Source: an uncultured Pseudomonadota bacterium (GTDB lineage: Bacteria; Pseudomonadota; Alphaproteobacteria; Rs-D84). From it: 10,137 bases of DNA. Positions within the stretch are counted from its first letter, which is position 1, and each line of letters opens with the position of its first letter. The stretch lies in assembly GCA_947169505.1 (NCBI GenBank), contig CAMVPZ010000027.1:1-10137 (forward strand), read 5' to 3'. The notes under the pieces were generated by a model. That model saw only the letters and a list, made by a program, of their open reading frames with translations, did not search any database and had not been told where the DNA came from. Positions 4,890-10,137 of the stretch are shown here, one piece after another. A program made the position numbers and the translations under genes.

Positions 4890-7055
4890 TTAATCTTCTG
4901 TTGTTGATTTTGCCGGTTTTTTCCAACCACGCAAGCAATTTTCGTTTGACGCATTGCATGTGCTATTATCACCATCTGTTTTTAATGCGTTCTGCAAACA
5001 TTGTTCACGTATAAATGCAGAATTATTTGTGTCAGGCGCACTTGTACTGCTTGTCACACCAGTACCATACAAGATTTCACTTATTGTCACAACGTTACGA
5101 CATGTGTTTTCGCTGTAATCACTGGAATTATTACAGTCCGCTGAATCTGGCAAATCGATAACCGCTGTTAATTGTGATTGTAACGGTGCACAAATCATAG
5201 TTTCATAACAATGTGGAACCTGAGAAACCTGGGAACAATATGCCTTGATACGAGCGGTTGTCCATTTATCTTCATCTTCGTATTCTTCATAACAATCCCA
5301 AATCTCGCTTATACATTCATTGAAATTATCAATAGCCGCAGTTGCATCAGCCAAAACTTTTGCTTCTTTTTCTTGTTTGAATTCTAAACGTTTTGCCTGT
5401 AAAGCCTGTTCAGCAGCAATTTTTTGATAATTGATGTTTTGTGCAGTTTGTTTTAATGCCGCACCATAGGTATCACATGCCGCATTTGCATCCAACAAAT
5501 ATTTCTGCATTATAGAACGACGTGCATCGGCGACCGGTCCACGCAAAGTATAATATGGATCCGAAGAAGAACTTGATACCGTACGTGTTCCCGTCACTGT
5601 CGAAGTTGTCGTATAACCAAAACATGACGCAGACGTTGATGCAGATGACGTGCTGGATCCACGTTCATTTAATTTAATATCACCAGAATTATTCCCAGTT
5701 GTTACAACTGAAATATAACTGTTGTAATTAAACGGACAAGATGACGTTGCACCATTCCCACATTTATTGTGTGTTTTGCCGTCCGAATCCGTCACAGACA
5801 CCGGTGTACCGCAAGCCTCGTAAATACCGTTAAAGCACGAATCCAACACACGTCCACAAACGTTGTTATGTGCATATTCAAATAATTTATAACCCCATTT
5901 GTTCGCCAATGTATCAATCGTTGCAGACTCGCTGTCATTCGTTATCCCAGCCAAACTGTTGACCGTTGTATTAACGATATTATATTTGGTTAACAAATTA
6001 TTATCATCATCGCTGTATTGTTTTGCCAAATCTTTGGCATCAGCCCATGCCTTTAATTGCGACAATATATCCGAAGACGAACCATCAATGTTTTTTATAT
6101 CAAAACCAAAACTGTTGCCAGATTCATTACAATAACTTGGCATACCACAAGTCGCACTTGTACCATCGGCATTAAAAATTGGATGTTCATCGCACCATTT
6201 TTGTTTGTCCGTTGCTTCTTTATATGACACACAATTCATAACTTTTTCAGCGTCTGTCAAAGAAAACGCATACGCCAAATCTTTACCTTCGCCTTTGGTT
6301 GAAATCAACAAAGACAATTGACCGGACAATTTGATTAATTCTTCGTTTGCTGCTTCTAATTGTTCTTCGGCAGCCAAGAAATTTGTCGCACGTCCAGCGC
6401 AAGAACAACGCCCCTTAGTATCACTGCGTGCAGTGCAAATTTCATCCATACATGTATAATAACTTTCCATACAATTCGAATATGCGTCTGCAGAAATCAA
6501 ACCAGTTGTCGAATCAATAATATTTGAATATGAACCAGTATACAATTTACTGCTTAAATACGAATAAGTTGTCGCACTGGCCCGGGAACCAGACATCACA
6601 GACCCGGTCACACCAACACGTGATGGTGTTGTTGCAGTACGCGCCCGCACAGCACGATTATTTGTTGTACGTGTTGCATTTTGTGTACGAGATTTTACAT
6701 TACGTGTTCCAGCTGTATTCGTTGCACGTTGTGATACCCCGCCACGTGAAGCAACCGTTCTGCCAGTATTTGCAACAGCCCCACGATTCATAGCCGCTCT
6801 TGATGCTGTTCTTGTTGTTGTGGACACAGCATTTGTACGAGATGTTGTCGTACGTGCAGTATTTGCACGATTATTTGCAGTTGCACGTGGACTTTGACGA
6901 CCTGTTTTTTGCACCGCTGTATTGGTATCTATAATCGGATCCGCCAATACAGAACGCATAGATATAAGTGTAGAGCAAACAAAAAATGCAGTCGCTAACA
7001 AAAACACCGTTCCCATTGCATTTTTACAAGAATTTGCATTTATACGGAATGTCAT
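4890..7055 (-). CDS. Secreted Cys-rich protein with Arg/Thr-rich acid-free N-region, unknown function (721 aa)
   Basis: I do not recognise the family. The start at 7055 is chosen because CAGGAGA sits 6 nt upstream; an in-frame ATG at 7088 lacks such a site. A signal peptide with a long n-region ends at SVLA (about residue 38). Residues 44-180 contain no Asp or Glu but 19 Arg and 3 Lys, spaced by Thr, Ala, Asn and Ser, so this stretch is strongly basic and probably unstructured. After it comes a Cys-rich domain (195-310, including RCSC), then a helical part, a Ser/Thr-rich linker (460-500), and an amphipathic helix (about 535-575). A C-terminal Cys domain (581-707) contains ECISEIWDC and YCSQVSQVPHC. 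I count 26 cysteines in the mature chain. No later membrane segment is seen. A periplasmic or surface protein is inferred; the basic stretch might bind LPS, cell wall or nucleic acid. Confidence 0.85.
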   Translation of the reverse strand: MTFRINANSCKNAMGTVFLLATAFFVCSTLISMRSVLADPIIDTNTAVQKTGRQSPRATANNRANTARTTTSRTNAVSTTTRTASRAAMNRGAVANTGRTVASRGGVSQRATNTAGTRNVKSRTQNATRTTNNRAVRARTATTPSRVGVTGSVMSGSRASATTYSYLSSKLYTGSYSNIIDSTTGLISADAYSNCMESYYTCMDEICTARSDTKGRCSCAGRATNFLAAEEQLEAANEELIKLSGQLSLLISTKGEGKDLAYAFSLTDAEKVMNCVSYKEATDKQKWCDEHPIFNADGTSATCGMPSYCNESGNSFGFDIKNIDGSSSDILSQLKAWADAKDLAKQYSDDDNNLLTKYNIVNTTVNSLAGITNDSESATIDTLANKWGYKLFEYAHNNVCGRVLDSCFNGIYEACGTPVSVTDSDGKTHNKCGNGATSSCPFNYNSYISVVTTGNNSGDIKLNERGSSTSSASTSASCFGYTTTSTVTGTRTVSSSSSDPYYTLRGPVADARRSIMQKYLLDANAACDTYGAALKQTAQNINYQKIAAEQALQAKRLEFKQEKEAKVLADATAAIDNFNECISEIWDCYEEYEDEDKWTTARIKAYCSQVSQVPHCYETMICAPLQSQLTAVIDLPDSADCNNSSDYSENTCRNVVTISEILYGTGVTSSTSAPDTNNSAFIREQCLQNALKTDGDNSTCNASNENCLRGWKKPAKSTTED

Positions 7056-7083
7056 GTAAATCTCCTGTCGTTTTATTGCACGA

Positions 7084-7111
7084 AACAAAGCCCGAAAATC
7101 TGGGTTTTGTT
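7084..7111 (-). promoter_or_regulatory. Stem-loop in the 5' leader of the 721-residue protein gene
   Basis: Minus-strand arms AACAAAACCC / GGGCTTTGTT, 9 of 10 pairs, 8-nt loop, between the promoter and the ribosome binding site. No U-tract follows, so it is not a terminator. It may stabilise the mRNA or bind a regulator. Confidence 0.4.
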
Positions 7112-7137
7112 CAACAATACTTCCTTACTTATATCAA

Positions 7138-7166
7138 ATTATATCATGTTTGATAAATTCTGTAAA
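7138..7166 (-). promoter_or_regulatory. Promoter of the 721-residue protein gene
   Basis: TTTACA (7161-7166) and consensus TATAAT (7138-7143) on the minus strand with the ideal 17-nt spacing, giving a leader of about 75 nt. It is divergent from, and does not overlap, the promoter of the lipid A deacylase-like gene. Confidence 0.75.
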
Positions 7167-7209
7167 CAATAAAAATAAACGCAAAGGTATATAATCTTAA
7201 GTTTTCCAT

Positions 7210-7237
7210 TAGACACAAAAAATAAAAATACTATAAT
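7210..7237 (+). promoter_or_regulatory. Promoter of the PagL-like gene
   Basis: TAGACA (7210-7215, 5 of 6 consensus) and TATAAT (7232-7237) spaced by 16 nt. The leader is very short, about 15-20 nt, and holds the AAAGAGG ribosome binding site. Confidence 0.65.
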
Positions 7238-7259
7238 CATATCAAAGAGGCACGAATTC

Positions 7260-7814
7260 ATGAAAAAAATTATACCTTTTGTATGCACATGCTGTTTCAT
7301 AATGCCTGTAATGGCGGAAAACAATGTGTTTTTCGGTGATAAAATTAATTCAATCATGCTTTATACTGCACAAAGTACTGGTTCTGGGTCTTTGTTAAAA
7401 CTTGTCCAGCCTGGGATTTGGGATTTTTATCCACAAACTTTTATAATGGCACAATACAGTCAGCCTGTGAAATTTTTTAGATTGGATTCACGTCTTAATT
7501 TGAACATTGGGCAAAATTTTGCGTATAAATCCAGTTCAGGTTTACATTTCTTGGGCATAGGTATATCTATTGACAGTGCGCTTTTGCAATATCACGATTG
7601 GTATATGGGGATTGGAATTGGACCATTTATGCGTGATAGCATGGACCGATGGGTTGAAAGCCGTCTGGTATTCCAAGAAAAATTCTTTATCGGCAAACAT
7701 TTTGCGAATAATTGGAATTTTGAATTGGTGACGATGCATTTTTCAAATGGTAATTTTACCGCCGTTAATGAAGGTTTTAATTTCGTTGGTATGGCGATTG
7801 GGTATAGTTTTTAA
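7260..7814 (+). CDS. PagL-like lipid A 3-O-deacylase, outer membrane
   Basis: PagL enzymes sit in the outer membrane and remove the 3-O-linked acyl chain of lipid A, which softens recognition by host TLR4. The 184-residue product has a signal peptide (MKKIIPFV..., cleavage after VMA, residue 19), alternating beta-strand patterns and a C-terminal Phe (GYSF), all typical of small beta-barrels. The family signature is near the C-terminus: TMHFSNGNF...NEGFNFVGMAIGY, with the catalytic His160 and Ser162 pair in H-x-S-N. By my alignment from memory, the Glu that completes the Pseudomonas triad is replaced by Asn174, with Glu171 nearby. Other family members vary here too, so activity is likely but unproven. 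The ATG is preceded by AAAGAGG. The gene stands alone, divergent from the 721-residue protein gene and convergent with the phosphotransferase. It shows that the organism makes LPS. Confidence 0.8.
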   Translation: MKKIIPFVCTCCFIMPVMAENNVFFGDKINSIMLYTAQSTGSGSLLKLVQPGIWDFYPQTFIMAQYSQPVKFFRLDSRLNLNIGQNFAYKSSSGLHFLGIGISIDSALLQYHDWYMGIGIGPFMRDSMDRWVESRLVFQEKFFIGKHFANNWNFELVTMHFSNGNFTAVNEGFNFVGMAIGYSF

Positions 7815-7837
7815 TTTATGCGGAATTCATACCTGTG

Positions 7838-7849
7838 GAAAACGTTTTC
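7838..7849. promoter_or_regulatory. Perfect 12-bp palindrome downstream of the PagL-like gene
   Basis: GAAAACGTTTTC with no central spacer, more like a dimeric protein-binding site than an RNA hairpin. It lies between the PagL-like stop codon and the GC-rich island at 7866-7960. Chance cannot be excluded in AT-rich DNA. Confidence 0.35.
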
Positions 7850-7865
7850 AAAATAATAAATAATA

Positions 7866-7960
7866 CCATTGTCTACTTACACGGCGGACCCAAAGATTAA
7901 CATCGACGGAGATCCGAGTTGTAGACCATCAATGTCCCACTACCGTGGTTAGGGGCGTTG
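7866..7960. ncRNA. GC-rich candidate structured RNA (strand unresolved)
   Basis: 49 of 95 bases here are G or C (52%), against 16 of 65 (25%) in 7801-7865. In AT-rich genomes such islands often mark structured RNA. Complementary segments: GTCTAC (7871-7876) with GTAGAC (7921-7926), enclosing a 44-nt loop; and CAATGTCCC (7930-7938) with GGGGCGTTG (7952-7960). The second stem has 9 pairs including two G-U if the plus strand is transcribed; on the minus strand those two become C-A mismatches. A third pairing, CGGATC with GGTCCG (7911-7916 and 7885-7890), works better on the minus strand. A bidirectional terminator follows at 7961-7994. I cannot match it to tRNA, SRP RNA, tmRNA or a riboswitch that I know. 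It could also be a small remnant of foreign DNA. Confidence 0.35.
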
Positions 7961-7994
7961 AAAAAAAAGCACCCGAATCAAAGCGGGTGCTTTT
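7961..7994 (-). terminator. Bidirectional terminator containing the phosphotransferase stop codon
   Basis: An 11-pair stem AAAAGCACCCG / CGGGTGCTTTT with an 8-nt loop, followed on the minus strand by a run of eight T (7961-7968, half in the stem). The TGA stop of the phosphotransferase gene lies partly in the loop, so its last codons form the terminator stem. On the plus strand it is followed by TTTTG and could also end transcripts from the PagL-like gene or the GC-rich island. Confidence 0.85.
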
Positions 7995-8709
7995 GTATTG
8001 ATTTTTTATAGCGTTCCCAATATTTCATAAAAATTTGCATATCTTTGTTTTTATCGTTTGTTATAGACATGCTGTCAAAATCTACCAAACCACAAATATT
8101 TAAATTTTCATCGAATAAAAAATTACGAACATTCAAATCCAGATGTGCCAAAACACTTTCGTTTGTAATTTTTTCTGGCTTTGTTTTTTTAGACGTTTTT
8201 TCCAGCGCAATTGTAAAACGTTGCGCATTTGGTATTTTATTTAAATCTATGGATTGAATTTGTGATATTATATGCGCCGATTGTTGCAAAATTTGTTTTT
8301 CATGTTTCAATACAAATTCTTTATCAAATGCATATATGCTTTGACCCGGTATTTTTTCAGTCACATACGTATGACCATCATTTGATATATAAACCTTTGG
8401 AATATTAACATCCATAAAATTACACACATAATTAACCAAAAATTCGAAATTTTTTAAACGTTTTTTATGCGAATATTTAAATATCTTTACAAAATATTTA
8501 TCATTAACCAAACATACAAAACGTGATGGAGTATGTTGCCTGATAAATTTTATATCTTGCGCTTTTTCACAAAAAATTCGCTTTATAACACGTGCCACAG
8601 GTTTTTTATAAAGCACAAAATTCACATCACCACGAATTTTATGTCGCTTTTCACCGTTTATTATGAAACACGAAAGAAAATTTCCAATATAAAAAGGCAA
8701 AGCATTCAT
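7978..8709 (-). CDS. APH-fold phosphotransferase / small-molecule kinase (243 aa)
   Basis: Member of the aminoglycoside phosphotransferase/choline kinase-like superfamily, which transfers phosphate from ATP to small molecules or sugars. Visible motifs: the ATP-binding lysine strand KYFVKIF (Lys75), a hinge EKIPGQS (118-124), the catalytic loop H189-L-D191-L-N-V-R-N196 (the H-x-D-x4-N pattern) and the metal-binding GLVDFDS (Asp210/Asp212). All key residues are present, so it is probably active. The N-terminal 60 residues (FIINGEKRHKIRG...VKSIxF-like basic segment) recall the ends of LPS glycosyltransferases and sugar kinases, suggesting a glycan substrate; this is recall, not proof. The ribosome binding site is poor (GGGGG, 4 nt before ATG). 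The gene has its own promoter and a terminator overlapping its stop codon. It is convergent with the PagL-like gene. Confidence 0.75.
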   Translation of the reverse strand: MNALPFYIGNFLSCFIINGEKRHKIRGDVNFVLYKKPVARVIKRIFCEKAQDIKFIRQHTPSRFVCLVNDKYFVKIFKYSHKKRLKNFEFLVNYVCNFMDVNIPKVYISNDGHTYVTEKIPGQSIYAFDKEFVLKHEKQILQQSAHIISQIQSIDLNKIPNAQRFTIALEKTSKKTKPEKITNESVLAHLDLNVRNFLFDENLNICGLVDFDSMSITNDKNKDMQIFMKYWERYKKSIQKHPL

Positions 8710-8735
8710 AATACCCCCGGCTCTTTACATCAGGA

Positions 8736-8763
8736 ATTATGTCACAAATATTGATATAATCAA
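8736..8763 (-). promoter_or_regulatory. Candidate promoter of the phosphotransferase gene
   Basis: TTGATT (8758-8763) and CATAAT (8736-8741), 16-nt spacing on the minus strand, located in the 63-nt gap after the small-protein cluster. The leader would be about 20 nt. Read-through from the cluster is also possible, since no terminator is seen in the gap. Confidence 0.5.
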
Positions 8764-8772
8764 ATATAAATT

Positions 8773-9186
8773 TTATTTTGTTTTGTCTTTTTTGAAACGT
8801 GCCAAAATCATGACCCACAAAGGATACTTCCACAACTTTTTTTCTTCTGTTTGATAATTTTTTTCAGCCAAAACATATTCTTCATAGTTTTGATGACCCG
8901 GGCAATCTGTTTTTTTGCATCCATTTGTTTTTCCAAACTTTGGACAATATTTAAAAATATTGATTTCATCTTTGTATCGATATTCTTCATAACTTAAAAA
9001 AGTCCAATAATACGATCCTATACATTTATTCTGTTTTTGCGGGGAAATTTTCAAATCGTTTTCACCGCCCACAAAGGAAATATTTACTATTTTTTCCCGT
9101 AATACTTCCAGCGCTTTTTCTGTTGATTGTTTTTGAAGTTTATACTCTTTAATTTTTTCATTTACATTTTCTTTCATTGAAGACAT
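8773..9186 (-). CDS. Small C-x8-C-x4-C protein, paralogue of its upstream neighbour (137 aa)
   Basis: Unknown family. An N-terminal charged helix (KIKEYKLQKQSTEKALEVLREKIV, about residues 11-34) is followed by Cys55 and a tight motif C81-P-x-F-x5-G-C90-x4-C95-P-G-H98, then a helix and a C-terminal YPLWV-x3-A-x-F-K segment rich in Lys. The protein is clearly homologous to the product of the gene just upstream (shared EYKLQK, CP-F, GCK-T-C, NY--Y, EKKL--YPLWV). The four Cys conserved between the pair, or three Cys plus His98, could hold a zinc ion. The start is supported by AAAGGA 7-8 nt upstream; a second Met at residue 4 is possible. The gap to the upstream gene is 11 nt, so the two are co-transcribed. 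No signal peptide is present, so it is probably cytoplasmic, possibly membrane-associated through the C-terminal tail. Confidence 0.75.
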   Translation of the reverse strand: MSSMKENVNEKIKEYKLQKQSTEKALEVLREKIVNISFVGGENDLKISPQKQNKCIGSYYWTFLSYEEYRYKDEINIFKYCPKFGKTNGCKKTDCPGHQNYEEYVLAEKNYQTEEKKLWKYPLWVMILARFKKDKTK

Positions 9187-9197
9187 TTTTCATTCCT

Positions 9198-9581
9198 TTA
9201 TTTTTTTCTTTGAAAAAATGCTGATACCTTGACCCATAATGGATATTCGGCTAATTTTTTTTCTGCTATTTCGTTTTCATTTTTGGCTTCGTAATAATTA
9301 AGATAATTTTTATAATTTTTGCATTTTGTATTTTTACAACCACTTTCTTGTTCAAAATTTGGGCAAAATTTATAACGTTTGTCATAAATCCAATGGTCAC
9401 CAATTATTTGCAAAGAAACATGACAATATATACAAATATCTTTAAATTCAATTAATTCATTATTATCTTCAAAATACTTTGCACAAACGATTCTGTCAGT
9501 CATTATTTGCAAAATATCACGTGTTAATTGAGTTTCTTTTTTTTGAAGTTTATATTCTTTTATTAATTTTGCATTTTTCAT
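9198..9581 (-). CDS. Small C-x8-C-x4-C protein, first of a tandem pair (127 aa)
   Basis: Paralogue of the following gene, with the same plan: charged N-terminal helix (LIKEYKLQKKETQLTRDIL), a C50-x2-C53 pair, then C73-P-N-F-x5-G-C82-x4-C87, helix, and AEKKLAEYPLWVKVSAFFQRKK at the C-terminus. Unlike its partner it has a full CxxC and an extra Cys33 but lacks the His after the third motif Cys (Tyr instead). The Cys-F-G-Cys spacing superficially recalls CCCH zinc knuckles, but the fold is not established. The ribosome binding site is weak (GATGG). The short gap (15 nt) from the membrane-protein gene suggests translational coupling. Divergence between the copies is large, so the duplication is old and both copies look intact. 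Confidence 0.75.
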   Translation of the reverse strand: MKNAKLIKEYKLQKKETQLTRDILQIMTDRIVCAKYFEDNNELIEFKDICIYCHVSLQIIGDHWIYDKRYKFCPNFEQESGCKNTKCKNYKNYLNYYEAKNENEIAEKKLAEYPLWVKVSAFFQRKK

Positions 9582-9596
9582 ATTACCATCGCTTTT

Positions 9597-9842
9597 TTAT
9601 TTTGTATTTATTTCCACGGTGTCTGTAATATTTTGATACAAATTATTAAGTGTATCTTTGTACATTTCAATTTTTTTGTTTTGTGGATTTGTCATAAGTT
9701 TGCCATCCATAACAAGCCATAAAATACTAACGCCTACTATAAAACAAACAATAACAAAACATCCTGCGCTTGCACATCCTTGTCCGTTTTCTGGATTTTC
9801 TTGATTAAACTTGGTCCAATATTCTGGTGGTAAACGTCCCAT
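9597..9842 (-). CDS. Small single-span membrane protein (81 aa)
   Basis: No recognisable family. A polar N-terminus (MGRLPPEYWTKFNQENPENGQ) is followed by one hydrophobic segment at about residues 25-45 (GCFVIVCFIVGVSILWLVM). A 35-residue polar C-terminal tail follows, predicted helical (KKIEMYKDTLNNLYQNITD). Two or three Cys sit at or in the membrane segment. The start is secure: AAAGGAG lies 6-7 nt before ATG. It is followed at 15 nt by the first Cys-motif protein gene and preceded by another membrane protein gene. Inferred: part of a small membrane-linked module; the topology cannot be fixed from sequence alone. Confidence 0.75.
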   Translation of the reverse strand: MGRLPPEYWTKFNQENPENGQGCASAGCFVIVCFIVGVSILWLVMDGKLMTNPQNKKIEMYKDTLNNLYQNITDTVEINTK

Positions 9843-9894
9843 AAAAAACTCCTTTGTTTTATATTAAATCAAAATAACCAAAGATAAAAATATA

Positions 9895-10137
9895 TTATCT
9901 AATTTTTGATGTTTTATCTTGAAATACCCGTATTTGACCGGGATTTGTTATATAATTTTGCAATTTTGCAGTCCCGATTGAATCAATTTTTTGTGTTTCT
10001 GGTTGTTGTTTTACAACAGGTTGTTTTTCAAAAATCTTTTCATATACTTCCACACCAACCTTTGCTAACAAAGCACCAACAAGACAAAATATTATTGCTC
10101 CTTCGAATGGGGTTATAGGTATTTTCCTGGCTTGTTT
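9895..10137 (-). CDS. Partial membrane protein, C-terminal 80 residues (5' end outside window)
   Basis: An open frame enters from the right edge and ends at TAA (9895-9897). No in-window start codon is needed or seen. The fragment has one hydrophobic segment (fragment residues 11-29, FEGAIIFCLVGALLAKVGV) and a polar tail with a Gln-rich, Pro-containing linker (KQPVVKQQPETQK). The order membrane helix then short polar tail resembles the next gene downstream, from which it is separated by 52 nt. Coding status is supported by the uninterrupted frame, a plausible membrane-helix composition and operon-like placement, but the family is unknown. Confidence 0.6.
   Translation of the reverse strand, partial: KQARKIPITPFEGAIIFCLVGALLAKVGVEVYEKIFEKQPVVKQQPETQKIDSIGTAKLQNYITNPGQIRVFQDKTSKIR

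Noticed and set aside
4781..4975. Small minus-strand frame crossing the end of the 721-residue protein gene
   Set aside because: It overlaps the coding end and two terminator hairpins out of frame; no ribosome binding site.
7056..7088. Start of the 721-residue protein at ATG 7088 (732 aa)
   Set aside because: No ribosome binding site there; CAGGAGA precedes the ATG at 7055, which also gives the cleaner signal peptide.
7863..7899. Short peptide reading 'TIVYLHGGPKD' in the GC-rich island, like the HGGP motif of prolyl peptidases
   Set aside because: Only about 11 codons before a stop; the downstream frames show no alpha/beta-hydrolase pattern. It may be chance, though a degraded gene fragment cannot be fully excluded.
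7866..7960. tRNA, SRP RNA or tmRNA fragment
   Set aside because: No T-loop GTTCGA motif, no CCA-type acceptor, no SRP GGAAG-type loop and no tag-peptide frame were found on either strand.
9906..10118. Plus-strand 70-codon frame at the right edge
   Set aside because: It is antisense to the continuous minus-strand frame with a membrane helix, lacks a ribosome binding site and reads as a complement shadow.

Overview
This window looks like a chromosomal segment of an AT-rich alphaproteobacterium, probably an uncultivated host- or gut-associated lineage with a reduced genome (Rs-D84/Enterousia-like or Rickettsiales-like). The lineage guess is recall-based inference. What the sequence shows is a Gram-negative cell: an outer-membrane lipid A deacylase-like protein and several signal peptides. 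It also shows A+T-rich spacers, AGGAG-type ribosome binding sites and sigma70-type promoters with hairpin/U-tract terminators. No tRNA, rRNA, CRISPR array, transposase or integrase is visible.

Layout. Positions 1-1093 (minus) hold the N-terminal 364 residues of a secreted InlB/Listeria-Bacteroides-repeat protein that runs off the left edge. Positions 1094-1485 are a non-coding AT-rich spacer with a strong GC palindrome and a terminator. Positions 1486-3744 (minus) encode a 752-residue secreted, Cys-rich coiled-coil protein. Positions 4054-4637 (minus) are the ribosomal pair rplU-rpmA. Positions 4890-7055 (minus) encode a 721-residue secreted Cys-rich protein with an Arg/Thr-rich, acid-free N-terminal region. 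Divergent from it, 7260-7814 (plus) encodes a PagL-like lipid A 3-O-deacylase. A GC-rich island at 7866-7960 may be a structured RNA. Positions 7978-8709 (minus) encode an APH-fold phosphotransferase. Positions 8773-10137 (minus) form a compact cluster of small proteins: a pair of tandem paralogues with a C-x8-C-x4-C motif, a single-span membrane protein, and the 3' end of a second membrane protein cut by the right edge.

How it fits together. rplU-rpmA is the housekeeping core. Around it sit large exported, disulfide-type proteins of unknown function and, further right, two enzymes that plausibly act on the lipopolysaccharide envelope. The intergenic DNA is the least ordinary part. The rplU promoter region is duplicated as a direct repeat on the far side of rplU-rpmA (54 of 71 positions identical, no gaps). 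A 36-nt terminator hairpin occurs almost unchanged on both sides of the operon. The second promoter points at one of these hairpins, which predicts either a ~100-nt small RNA or a transcription-attenuated leader for the 752-residue protein. No complete new defence or mobile system is evident. The best candidates for undescribed biology are this repeat/leader arrangement, the GC-rich island, and the paired Cys-rich small proteins.
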